From: Firmicutes bacterium UBA4874
GTDB lineage: Bacteria; Bacillota; Clostridia; Caldicoprobacterales; DTU083
Direction: 5' to 3'
Length of the DNA stretch: 26,741 nucleotides
Assembly: GCA_002399435.1 (NCBI GenBank)
Contig: DHDO01000106.1
Coordinates: forward strand, 1 to 26,741
Shown here one piece after another: positions 14,336 to 22,054 of this stretch. Below the pieces are notes generated by a model. That model was not told where the DNA came from. It made no database searches and was given only the letters and a program-made list of their open reading frames with translations. Both the position numbers and the translations under genes were made by a program. Numbering within the stretch: the stretch's first letter is position 1; each line of letters begins with the position of its first letter.

Positions 14336-16474
14336 CTACTTATAAGCGACTGCAATGATTTCCTCATCTGGGGAGAGCATTTCTGTTTCGATATCGAGGA
14401 TCGAGTAAAGCTGCTTTGCCGTCTGCATGCCGGTTAAGTCCAGCATCTTTTCACGATAGAACAGAAAGACTTTTGGAATGGTGGCATTGGCATCGGAATA
14501 TACCGTATTGGCATCCAGAAACGGATTGAACCGGGATTCCCGATCTTTTTTCGCAAACTTGAGACACTCTGCTTTTTCCCTTTTCAGCCGAACGACTCCT
14601 TCCCGGTCCACCATGGCAAGGGAGGTTCGTTTGAGATGGAGAAGGCCAAACAATGCTTTTTTCCTTGTTTTCGCACGGAAAAGGTTCCATCGGCCCGTGG
14701 AATACAGGAAGGAGGTCTGTTCCTCGTCCGTGCCCAGTGCGTCGGCGGCAACCTTTTGCATTTGCTCCCTGCTGAGGGCCCTGGCTCCGATATCCTTCTG
14801 ACGGAGCTCTGTGGCTCCGCTTGCGATGGCGCGCAGAATGTTTTTCTGGGAATCCACCTCAATCGAAATATCCACTGTTTCTTCCTTTGCGCCGCTTCGG
14901 CAGATTTTTTCCATCACATCGGAACGGATTTGCTTGATATCCTCTTCCGTGGGGTTCGCGATGGTGCGCTCCAGGGTTTCCCGTACCATGGCCAGTGCGA
15001 CGCCGATGGTGGAAATATACGGGGCATTCTTTGCGATCTTGCTGCGCATCTCCATTTTTTCTGCCAGTGGGTTTACGATGACCGATGCACTGCCGCCGCC
15101 TCCCACCAGTGTGACAAACCGACGGTCCAGCCCGTATTCCCCAATCAGTTGTTCCACCAGGACAGAAAGCTTCTGCATCGCCAGATCCACAGTCTGTCTC
15201 GCCGCTTCTTCAGCGGAAATTCCCAGTGCCTTGCCCGCGATATCCCATGCAGCACGGGTGCATTCCAGGTTGCCTCTGGCATAGTCGCCTTCCGGAACAT
15301 AACCGAGAAGGTTGGCAGCACCCGAAAGGGTCAGGCCGTATTCTCTGCCGTCCTGGCTGACCACGCAGGCATATTCCGCAGGATCCCCTTCGCGGGGGCG
15401 GATCAGGATCAGTTTCCCCCCTGTGATGGCGCCGTCCTCCAGGTAGCATTCATAGTCTTTCCCTGCAATATGGGCGGAACGGGGACCGACATCCACGATC
15501 CTATTGTTCACAATACGGATCATGCTGCCTCCGGCAATGCCCAATGTGCGCACGTCCAGGCTTTGCAGGAAGGTTTTGTGCCCTCCGACCTGCGCATATT
15601 TGATCATGACCTTTCCGTTTTTGATCACGGAAACATCCACACTGGTTCCGCCGGCTTCAAAGAAAATGCCGTCCGAGACCTTTTCATACATCAGTGCGCC
15701 GGCGACGCCTGCGGCGAGCCCGGAAAGCATGGTGAGGATGGGACGTTTCCTCATTTCCCGGGTACTCATTACGCCGCCATCGCAGCGCATGATCATCAGA
15801 TTGCTCTGGATGCCGGCTTCCTTCACCGCCTGCTCGGTCATATCCGAGGTGCGTATCATGGTGGGGATCAGGCTGCCATTCACGGCAGCTGTGCGTGTCC
15901 GCATTTTCAGGCCATAAAGCTGACTGATTTCATATCCGCCGGTGGCATAGATCCCCTGTTTTTCTGCACGTTCCACAACATAGCGTTCATTGGCAGGATT
16001 GTCCACACTGAAGGCTTCACTGGCCACGATGACCTCCGTGCCCTGATCGCGCAGATCCGAAATAGCCTGGTCGACGGTTGTTTCATTCAGGTCTTTGGAA
16101 TCGAGGAAGACATGGCTGATTTTCAGAAATTTCTCGGGCGCCAGTTCAATGTCCCCCACATTGGTTTCGCCTTTTGCGCTCCGGGCGTCTGCCCCCGTGG
16201 CCATGCCCACAATGCCGACATGTGCCACATCGCCTTCCAGCAGTGCATTGGTCGCCTGCGTGGTACCGTGGGCGATGAACACGACATCCTCCGGCTGAAC
16301 GCCGGTTTCCCGGATCAGTTCGGAAAGAATGCGTACTACCCCGACCGCCACGCCTTCCTTGTGTGTGGTGGGTATCTTATGCTTTGCCAACACCTCGTAG
16401 GTGGAATTGTCCAGCATAATCGCATCGGTGAAGGTACCGCCGACATCGATTCCTATTCTTACTTTTTTTGCCAT
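14336..16474 (-). CDS. Hydantoinase/oxoprolinase family protein, HyuA type
   Basis: A 712-aa ATP-dependent amidohydrolase subunit of the hydantoinase A/5-oxoprolinase family. The N-terminal ASKHA nucleotide site IGIDVGGTFTDAIML (residues 7-21) is followed by HGTTQATNALLE (69-80), the second domain with FFEAGGTSVDVSVI and LTLSGAANLLGY, the VTLVGGGGSASV segment, and a smaller C-terminal domain, so all family parts are present. TTG at 16480 could start the frame, but GGAGGAG is 7 bases before the ATG at 16474. Known members usually work with a HyuB subunit encoded next door; none is in this window. It follows the permease after a 150-bp gap that contains a long hairpin. Confidence 0.92.
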   Translation of the reverse strand: MAKKVRIGIDVGGTFTDAIMLDNSTYEVLAKHKIPTTHKEGVAVGVVRILSELIRETGVQPEDVVFIAHGTTQATNALLEGDVAHVGIVGMATGADARSAKGETNVGDIELAPEKFLKISHVFLDSKDLNETTVDQAISDLRDQGTEVIVASEAFSVDNPANERYVVERAEKQGIYATGGYEISQLYGLKMRTRTAAVNGSLIPTMIRTSDMTEQAVKEAGIQSNLMIMRCDGGVMSTREMRKRPILTMLSGLAAGVAGALMYEKVSDGIFFEAGGTSVDVSVIKNGKVMIKYAQVGGHKTFLQSLDVRTLGIAGGSMIRIVNNRIVDVGPRSAHIAGKDYECYLEDGAITGGKLILIRPREGDPAEYACVVSQDGREYGLTLSGAANLLGYVPEGDYARGNLECTRAAWDIAGKALGISAEEAARQTVDLAMQKLSVLVEQLIGEYGLDRRFVTLVGGGGSASVIVNPLAEKMEMRSKIAKNAPYISTIGVALAMVRETLERTIANPTEEDIKQIRSDVMEKICRSGAKEETVDISIEVDSQKNILRAIASGATELRQKDIGARALSREQMQKVAADALGTDEEQTSFLYSTGRWNLFRAKTRKKALFGLLHLKRTSLAMVDREGVVRLKREKAECLKFAKKDRESRFNPFLDANTVYSDANATIPKVFLFYREKMLDLTGMQTAKQLYSILDIETEMLSPDEEIIAVAYK

Positions 16475-16537
16475 AGTCAATCTCCTCCGGTGACAGGATA
16501 TCTTTTGGATCTATCCGCCATAGTTTGTGCGTATTGT

Positions 16538-16615
16538 CCCGGGCTTCCAAAAGCAGCAGGAGAGGGAAGAACATCCCCCCTCTCTGTTTTGCGTGCTGTT
16601 CCCGGATAGCCCGGG
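16538..16615 (-). ncRNA. Three-tier stem-loop between permease and HyuA
   Basis: Three nested complementary pairs lie in the spacer: CCCGGGC (16538-16544) with GCCCGGG (16609-16615), CAGCA (16554-16558) with TGCTG (16594-16598), and GAGAGGG (16560-16566) with CCCTCTC (16578-16584). On the minus-strand mRNA the structure starts about 10 nt after the permease stop. No U-run follows, so it is more likely an mRNA-stability or processing element, or an attenuator, than a simple terminator. Confidence 0.6.
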
Positions 16616-16624
16616 GTTCAAAAA

Positions 16625-17908
16625 CTAAAATATGATGAAACTTACAACGATCAGGCCAAGAATCGTGCTGACCATAATCGGGAGAATGGTTTTTTTCAGG
16701 TAGTCGTTCACATCCGTCTTGGTGAAGTCTGCCACCCATACATTCTGACTGTTCGTCGGATCGCATACGGCCTGTACATTGGAATCCAGCCGCAGGGCAA
16801 GCATGGCCGCAATGGGGCTCATTCCTGCAGAAGCCAGCAGTGCGACAATTCCGCTGCCCAGTCCCCAGACATTGAGAGGACCGCGGTAGATGGCCAGAAA
16901 ACTCAGCAAACCGAATATCAATACGAACGTGACAGCGTTGCCGGGAATAATGGCATGAATAAACGGTGCGAGAACAGCAGAGACTTCAGTACTTGTTACA
17001 GCGTTCAGTACCATGCCGATTCCGATCATCAGGGCCGCTGCGCCTGCCGTATCCTGAATCCCCTCCACAAAGCCGGAAGAAACCACATGAATGATATTTC
17101 TGGGTGTGGATAAAATCAGCGTGATGATAATACCAATCATAATAGCGGGAATAATCGGAATGCCCAGAAAAATCAGGATAACAGGGATGACCGGGGAGAT
17201 GAGAGCAATGCTGCGGACGTTCTTCTGTCCGGCCGCATCCTGTCCTTCCGGCATGGCCCAGGCCCTGCGCGTCATTCCGCCTTTTTTGGTAAATCGTATA
17301 ATCATGAAAATCCCCACGACAATCAGCGGGACTGCGCACAGCCAGGAATATGACGTGACAGTGGCAAGATCAAGGCCCAATACATCAATGTAAACCGAGA
17401 GGGTGCCGGGACTGAACGTGACGCCCACTCCGTTGGAAAGAAGCAGCACGGTTCCCGCGGCCAATGGGGATACCCCTGCGGAAATCATAATGGGGACTAC
17501 GATGGTGCCGACCAGAATGATCATTCCGATTCCATTGGAAGCTGCAAAGATAACAGAACAGATTGCGAAAAAGGTGAGGGCAATGGGGAGGGGCCGGTCG
17601 CCTGCCAGCTCCGCCGCCTTGCGGATAATGGTTTTGGTAATGCCTACCTTTGTGAGGACTTTTCCGAACCAGCCGCCGAAGAACAGGGCGGCGATGCTGC
17701 TTGCCATGCGGATGGAGCCGTCCCCCAGGACGGTCCCCATTACGGTGGCGCCGTCCTTTTCCGCATGAAGCAGCGGCATGCCTGCCACCACGGCAATTAG
17801 AACAGCCATGATGGGAAGGGCGAGAATGGTCGGCAGCTTGCGGGTCATCATCAGCCCGACGCTGACCAGAAAAATCAGCAGAATGCCGACAGCTTGGAAT
17901 GTTTGCAT
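16625..17908 (-). CDS. Permease of the ion transporter (GntP/DcuC/NhaC-like) superfamily
   Basis: A 427-aa very hydrophobic protein with about 11-12 membrane segments and an intracellular loop near residues 210-235 (TKKGGMTRRAWAMPEGQDA). Repeated half-structures are visible: ASNGIGMIILVGTIVVPIMISAG followed by NGVGVTFSPGTLSVYIDVLG in the first half, and RLDSNVQAVCDPTNSQNVWV in the second. This layout fits secondary carboxylate transporters of the IT superfamily. AGGAGGTAATTTGT precedes the ATG. It lies between the FAD oxidoreductase and HyuA, so it probably imports the substrate of the pathway, likely a small anionic compound. Confidence 0.8.
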   Translation of the reverse strand: MQTFQAVGILLIFLVSVGLMMTRKLPTILALPIMAVLIAVVAGMPLLHAEKDGATVMGTVLGDGSIRMASSIAALFFGGWFGKVLTKVGITKTIIRKAAELAGDRPLPIALTFFAICSVIFAASNGIGMIILVGTIVVPIMISAGVSPLAAGTVLLLSNGVGVTFSPGTLSVYIDVLGLDLATVTSYSWLCAVPLIVVGIFMIIRFTKKGGMTRRAWAMPEGQDAAGQKNVRSIALISPVIPVILIFLGIPIIPAIMIGIIITLILSTPRNIIHVVSSGFVEGIQDTAGAAALMIGIGMVLNAVTSTEVSAVLAPFIHAIIPGNAVTFVLIFGLLSFLAIYRGPLNVWGLGSGIVALLASAGMSPIAAMLALRLDSNVQAVCDPTNSQNVWVADFTKTDVNDYLKKTILPIMVSTILGLIVVSFIIF

Positions 17909-17990
17909 ACAAATTACCTCCTGAATGTCATAGTTACACCATGATTCTTTATTTCAGATCAGGTTGTGCTCCGGCTCATCCTTTTCCGGA

Positions 17991-19364
17991 TCAGACTTCC
18001 AGCAGCGCTCCCTGTTTTCTGAGCGTGTCCTGCAGCTTGCCGACAGCAATGGTTCCTACCGGCAGGTTTTCCCGCACCGCCATATCGGCGGCGATCCCGG
18101 CGGCCTGTCCCATGGAACCCACGGAAGGAGTCAGCCGGATGGAAGCCTGCGCTTCAAAACTCGCGGAGGCACAGCGTCCGGGGACCAGCAGATTCGGCAC
18201 TTCCTTTGGGACCATGATCTCATAGGGTATGCTGTAATATCCGCCGGAATTCTTTCCTCCCACATAATGGGTTTCGGTTCCCTGTCCGGAAGGGTTATGA
18301 ATGTCAATGGGATATCCGGAGAGGCAGATCCGGCTGTCAAATTGCCTGCCGCTCAGGATGTCCTCCGCTGTAATCCGGTATTTTCCCACAAGCTGGCGGC
18401 TTCCGCGGATGCCTACGGAAGGCCCGGTAAACTCCAGAATTGCATGTTCAAATCCCGGCGCATGGCTGTGCAGGAAAGCATCCAGCTCCGCACACTGTCT
18501 GCGCCCGATTTTCTCCGCATTACTCAGGCCCTGGGCGCTGGTGGCATCTGCATTCAGTATGCGCGTGGTATTGACAATAAATTCACCGGGATGGATGGTT
18601 TCAAACATCAGCACATCCTCCCGCGGAATGGAAAGCTCCCCATCCTTTGCAGCCTGTCCCCATACGCTGTTGAATCCTGCCAGCGCAAAGGGCTCATCGG
18701 AATTCAGCAGATCCAGATTATGTTTCAAACGGGGGAAATCCTCCAGATGTCCCCTTACATAATCCTTCAGGGTTTTGGTATCCACATTCGCATATTTCAT
18801 GTTCATTGTCATGGGCTGCGGGGCTTCATCCTCCGGACGGCCCCTGGTATATTCGCACCCGGACCAGGCCATGATGTCCCCGTCTCCGGTGGCGTCAATG
18901 TACACGGAGCCATGTACAGTATGCAGCCCGTCCTTGTTGCAGACGGTCAGCCCCGAAATCCTGCCGTTTTCCATTTCCACACCGCCCAGAAAGCTGTGAA
19001 GCAGGACATGGCATCCGGCTTCTTCCGTCATTTGATCCAGGATTCTTTTCAGGCCTTCCGGATCAAAAGGGGTGACATGGCTGACATAACGGGTGGTGTC
19101 GCGGACATGTCCTCTGGAATATCCGTTCTCTGTCAGTCTGTCCACGATTTCCTGCATCATTCCCCGGATGACCTGCTTCTCCCCCGCATGGAAGGTCATC
19201 ATCGGTCCGACGCCGCATCCGGTCAGGCTGCCGCCCAGATAGCCGTTTTGTTCCACCACCAGAACAGAAGCGCCCTGCCGTCCTGCCGCAATGGCAGAGG
19301 TTGCCCCGGACACGCCGCCCCCGGCGACGACGACATCATAGTATTTCCGGTACAAATCACCCAT
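17991..19364 (-). CDS. FAD-dependent oxidoreductase (FAD_oxidored type)
   Basis: A 457-aa flavoprotein. The dinucleotide-binding motif is GGGVSGATSA (residues 15-24) with E38 after VLVVE to hold the ADP ribose, followed by GYLGGSLTG. A second conserved FAD region is YIDATGDGDIMAWSG, and the C-terminal PGRCASASFEAQASIRLTPSVGSMGQAAGIAA is characteristic of the Pfam FAD_oxidored group. AAGGAG is 7-8 bases before the ATG. It is the first gene of the minus-strand operon, transcribed from the promoter at 19565-19593 with a leader of about 195 nt. The family oxidises varied small organic acids, amines or sugars; the substrate here is unknown. Confidence 0.9.
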   Translation of the reverse strand: MGDLYRKYYDVVVAGGGVSGATSAIAAGRQGASVLVVEQNGYLGGSLTGCGVGPMMTFHAGEKQVIRGMMQEIVDRLTENGYSRGHVRDTTRYVSHVTPFDPEGLKRILDQMTEEAGCHVLLHSFLGGVEMENGRISGLTVCNKDGLHTVHGSVYIDATGDGDIMAWSGCEYTRGRPEDEAPQPMTMNMKYANVDTKTLKDYVRGHLEDFPRLKHNLDLLNSDEPFALAGFNSVWGQAAKDGELSIPREDVLMFETIHPGEFIVNTTRILNADATSAQGLSNAEKIGRRQCAELDAFLHSHAPGFEHAILEFTGPSVGIRGSRQLVGKYRITAEDILSGRQFDSRICLSGYPIDIHNPSGQGTETHYVGGKNSGGYYSIPYEIMVPKEVPNLLVPGRCASASFEAQASIRLTPSVGSMGQAAGIAADMAVRENLPVGTIAVGKLQDTLRKQGALLEV

Positions 19365-19412
19365 GATAAAATCTCCTTATCCTTTGACGTTATGACTGAA
19401 TTTTTCTATTGA

Positions 19413-19443
19413 TAGTATTCCCCTGAAGCTAGTATTCTCCTGA
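19413..19443 (-). repeat. 14-bp direct repeat in the operon leader
   Basis: In mRNA sense TCAGGAGAATACTA and TCAGGGGAATACTA (13 of 14 bases equal) are spaced 17 bp apart, 50-80 nt before the FAD oxidoreductase start and downstream of its promoter. Each contains a ribosome-site-like AGGAG or AGGGG but no start codon follows. They could bind an RNA- or DNA-binding regulator. Confidence 0.55.
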
Positions 19444-19564
19444 TTTCTTCTGATTTTTAGACCGTATCAGCCGTTTTCAATCTCCCGGCATGAATTTGTT
19501 CCCAACTAAATATTCCTTTTGGATTCTCTTTCATTTTCTCTGCTTCTCTTATCCTTACACCGTT

Positions 19565-19593
19565 ATGCTATCATTTATATCAGAAACTGTCAA
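19565..19593 (-). promoter_or_regulatory. Promoter of the FAD-oxidoreductase/hydantoinase operon
   Basis: On the minus strand TTGACA (19588-19593), a 17-bp spacer and TAGCAT (19565-19570) form a promoter about 195 nt before the FAD oxidoreductase. A TATATCA element lies in the spacer. Confidence 0.75.
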
Positions 19594-19625
19594 TATAGTT
19601 GATATAAAAATTCGTAATATATCAA
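19576..19625. promoter_or_regulatory. TGATATA operator cluster
   Basis: TATATCA at 19576-19582 (inside the promoter spacer), TTGATATA at 19599-19606 and TATATCAA at 19618-19625 are the same element in alternating orientation. The last two form a perfect 8-bp inverted repeat with an 11-bp gap just upstream of the -35. The divergent RpiR-type regulator is the natural candidate to bind here; that link is inferred from position. Confidence 0.6.
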
Positions 19626-19781
19626 AGATATGAAAAGAAATATTTGCATCCACTTTTTTCTTCTTACCTCTGACCTGTAACAACCTGTAACAAAATATGA
19701 ATGATGCCAGATCCAATCATTTTATGTTTCGGCCCAATGCCCGAATAATCTTATGTTTTTTATGGTACCCGTCATCTTTCA

Positions 19782-19810
19782 TTGCATTTTGCCGACTTCT
19801 AAGGTATGAT
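19782..19810 (+). promoter_or_regulatory. Promoter of the RpiR-type regulator gene
   Basis: TTGCAT (19782-19787), 17 bp and TATGAT (19805-19810). Transcription would start near 19817, only a few bases before AAGGAGGTG (19821-19829), which supports the TTG start at 19835 and excludes the longer upstream frame. Confidence 0.65.
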
Positions 19811-19834
19811 GAAATACGGGAAGGAGGTGCCCTA

Positions 19835-20680
19835 TTGGCGCCTGTCATTGCTAAAATCGTTTCCATGCAGCCAAATTTCACGGTTGGCGAAAATGAAATC
19901 GCACAGTATATCATTCATCATCCTGACGCCGTCATTGCTTCCACCATCAGTGATTTGGTGAAAGAAACGGGGACCAGCGAGGCTTCCTTGAACCGGTTTT
20001 GCAAAAAGCTCGGGTATAGGGGATTCAACCGGCTGAAAGTCGCTCTGGCACAGGAAAGCGCCTATACCCAAATGACGCAGGCGGCACCTTCGGCGGGCTT
20101 GAACCGGATTGCTGCCCTGTGCCAGGACTACCAGCGTGTCCTGCTCAATACCACGGCAATGCTGGATGAGACCATTATCCGGAGTGCGGTGAAAGCTCTC
20201 CGTACGGCCGGGATGATATACGTTTTCGGCCTCCCGGACACTTCTCCGGTGGCGTTGGAATTTGCCAACAAGCTTACCCTGGTAGGGATCCCCAATAAGG
20301 CGGTAAGCGACATTTCCAATATTCAAATGGAATGCAGCCATCTGAGAAAGAACGACTTTGTGGTCTTTATTCTTTCCACGGTGTTTGAAAGGGACATCCT
20401 GCCTGTCCTGCAGCTGATGCACGAACGGGAAGCAAAAAGCCTGATCATTACAAGCTATGATGCGCCTCAGCTGGAGTCCCTGGTGGATATGAAGCTGATT
20501 ACCAGCGATATCATTACGACGCAGAATGCGCTGTCCATCTCCAACAATCTGATTTTTCTGTATGTGGTGGATGTGTTGTATGCATCCCTTCTGGACAGTG
20601 ACAAGTCCCTGCGGGAGAAAAAAATGAACAGTGAAGCCATGCTCAGGATGCAGCGGGACCTGAATGATTATGATTTTTGA
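19835..20680 (+). CDS. MurR/RpiR-family transcriptional regulator (TTG start)
   Basis: A 281-aa regulator. The N-terminal HTH_6 domain runs over about residues 1-75 (FTVGENEIAQYIIHHPDAV, TISDLVKETGTSEASLNRFC, KKLGYRGFNRLKVAL), followed by a SIS sugar-phosphate-binding domain (about 105-245: IYVFGLPDTSPVALEFANKL, DFVVFILST). The usual G-x-G-x-S turn of SIS domains is altered to GLPDTS. The frame is open back to 19697, but AAGGAGGTG lies 5 bases before a TTG at 19835 and the promoter sits inside the longer version, so the TTG is the start. It is divergent from the FAD oxidoreductase operon and upstream of a kinase gene, and probably controls the whole locus in response to a phosphorylated metabolite. 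Confidence 0.9.
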   Translation: MAPVIAKIVSMQPNFTVGENEIAQYIIHHPDAVIASTISDLVKETGTSEASLNRFCKKLGYRGFNRLKVALAQESAYTQMTQAAPSAGLNRIAALCQDYQRVLLNTTAMLDETIIRSAVKALRTAGMIYVFGLPDTSPVALEFANKLTLVGIPNKAVSDISNIQMECSHLRKNDFVVFILSTVFERDILPVLQLMHEREAKSLIITSYDAPQLESLVDMKLITSDIITTQNALSISNNLIFLYVVDVLYASLLDSDKSLREKKMNSEAMLRMQRDLNDYDF

Positions 20681-20688
20681 ATCCATCT

Positions 20689-20709
20689 GCTGCGAAAGCC
20701 GCTTTTTTT
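20689..20709 (+). terminator. Weak intrinsic terminator after the RpiR-type gene
   Basis: A short G+C stem with one mismatch (GCTGC/GCCGC) closed by a GAAA tetraloop is followed by T7, 8 bases after the stop codon. The stem is short, so read-through into the kinase gene is likely. Confidence 0.4.
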
Positions 20710-20798
20710 GTTCCTTTTGAAATGGCCTGGTGCTTTTCATTTTCCGGTATTTGAGATACAATAAGGAAGGATTAAGGGCAGTAACAGGAGTTGAAAAT

Positions 20799-21956
20799 AT
20801 GAGGACGAGATTTGCAGTGGAAGATGAAGTGATTCAGACTGCTGTTTTAAAGAACTATGGGATTTCGATTCAAAAACCTGTATTTCTCCCAAATGGGGAC
20901 ATTTCTTATGTCTATCGGATTATCGGCGCCGATGGGACAAAATATACCATGAAGCTGTTTGACAAGAACACCCGAAGCGGAAGGAAAGGCATCCGGTATC
21001 TGAAGTTTTCCCTTCCGGTCACATGGGACATGTATGACCGGGGACTTTATCAGAACATTTCTTATCCGATTCCGGATAATCATGGAGATTTTGTGGTGGA
21101 TGTTGATCCGGCGAAGATCGTACTCTTTTCCTTCCGGGAAGGAAAAACATTGGAGGAGTCCAGTCCTTTCTGCCGCGAAGTATTGGAAAAAGCAGCCAAA
21201 GGTATTGCCTGCATCCATGACCTGACAGGGCAAATGCATTTTCGGACGATGCGGATCGAGGATTTTGATCTTTCCTTTCTGAAAGGCCTGGAAACAAACA
21301 TGGAATGCCTGGAGCAGATGCAGGAGGAACATCATGCTTATGTCATGCAGGATGTCTTTACCGATCTGGGGAACCTTTCCGAGGAAATGGGCGAAGAAAT
21401 GGAGCCAGGCGAAAAAGCAGGAGTAGACAAAGGGATGGGAACCTATTCGGAAAAGCAAATCCGGCAATTTACCGATCCGGTGATTCAGGCATTGTGTGAT
21501 GAGGTTTTGCCCAAAAAGGAAAAGCTCCTGGGTTTTATTGACCGGCTCTATCGGTATCGGGAACAGATTGATTTTGATCCCTACGATATGGTTTTGACTT
21601 ACGGCGATCTTCGGGGGGAAAATCTGTTGCTGGATTCGCAGGGCGACCTTTATTTCATTGACTGGGGATCTGCCAGAATCGCGCCGCGGGAGGCGGACCT
21701 GCAGCATTTTCTGACGGAGGATTTCGACTTTTTCCTGGAGAAGTACAAAGAGGCGTGTGCCGGTCCCTTCCGGCCGAATTCCAATCTTTTGGGGTATTAT
21801 GCCCTAAGGACTCGCTTAAGCGGTCTGGCGGGCCGGATTTCCGGCATGCTTTACGGGAGTCCGGACAGGGAGCAGAATCAAAGGGATCTGGAGTGCATCA
21901 CCCATCAGGATATCGGCCAATGGGAAGAGCTGGACCGGCGAATACAACAGATTTAG
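20799..21956 (+). CDS. APH/choline-kinase-fold phosphotransferase
   Basis: A 385-aa kinase of the aminoglycoside phosphotransferase fold. The nucleotide lobe includes VYRIIGADGTKYTMKLF with its lysine; the catalytic loop is TYGDLRGENLLLD with D270 and N275 (Y268 replaces the usual His), and the metal site is FIDWGSARIAPREADL with D288. Such proteins phosphorylate small hydroxylated molecules (homoserine, choline, sugars, fructosamines); there is no sign of an antibiotic target. CAGGAG is 8 bases before the ATG at 20799, chosen over an upstream in-frame ATG at 20730 without a ribosome site. An acidic insert (about residues 195-225, EEMGEEMEPGEKAG) is unusual. It may supply the phosphorylated effector sensed by the RpiR-type SIS domain. 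Confidence 0.85.
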   Translation: MRTRFAVEDEVIQTAVLKNYGISIQKPVFLPNGDISYVYRIIGADGTKYTMKLFDKNTRSGRKGIRYLKFSLPVTWDMYDRGLYQNISYPIPDNHGDFVVDVDPAKIVLFSFREGKTLEESSPFCREVLEKAAKGIACIHDLTGQMHFRTMRIEDFDLSFLKGLETNMECLEQMQEEHHAYVMQDVFTDLGNLSEEMGEEMEPGEKAGVDKGMGTYSEKQIRQFTDPVIQALCDEVLPKKEKLLGFIDRLYRYREQIDFDPYDMVLTYGDLRGENLLLDSQGDLYFIDWGSARIAPREADLQHFLTEDFDFFLEKYKEACAGPFRPNSNLLGYYALRTRLSGLAGRISGMLYGSPDREQNQRDLECITHQDIGQWEELDRRIQQI

Positions 21957-22006
21957 CTGTTCCCTTTGAAAGGGTACCATCATAATGCAGTCGCGATACA
22001 GTAGCA

Positions 22007-22022
22007 ATGCCGGTTTCGGCAT
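22007..22022. other. Small perfect hairpin before the flavoprotein gene
   Basis: ATGCCG-GTTT-CGGCAT forms a 6-bp stem with a four-base loop, 33 bp before the next start. A further 13-bp palindrome CCCTTTGAAAGGG lies at 21962-21974 just after the kinase stop. Neither is followed by a T-tract, so termination is not supported. Confidence 0.4.
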
Positions 22023-22054
22023 GTATCCGGAAATGTAATTGAGGGGGAGAACAA

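Noticed and set aside
14636..16609. A 657-codon open frame on the plus strand opposite HyuA
   Set aside because: It is an antisense shadow: the minus-strand HyuA has every family motif, while this frame is rich in Cys/His, shows no domain and has no ribosome site.
17964..19412. A 482-codon plus-strand frame opposite the FAD oxidoreductase
   Set aside because: Same reason: the opposite strand encodes a full flavoprotein, and this frame shows only low-meaning sequence.
19697..19834. N-terminal extension of the RpiR-type protein from the ATG at 19697
   Set aside because: It contains the promoter of the gene and has no ribosome site; the TTG at 19835 has AAGGAGGTG at ideal distance.
19832..20761. 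A 309-codon minus-strand frame across the RpiR-type gene
   Set aside because: The plus strand has clear HTH_6 and SIS domains; the antisense translation has no domain and no ribosome site.
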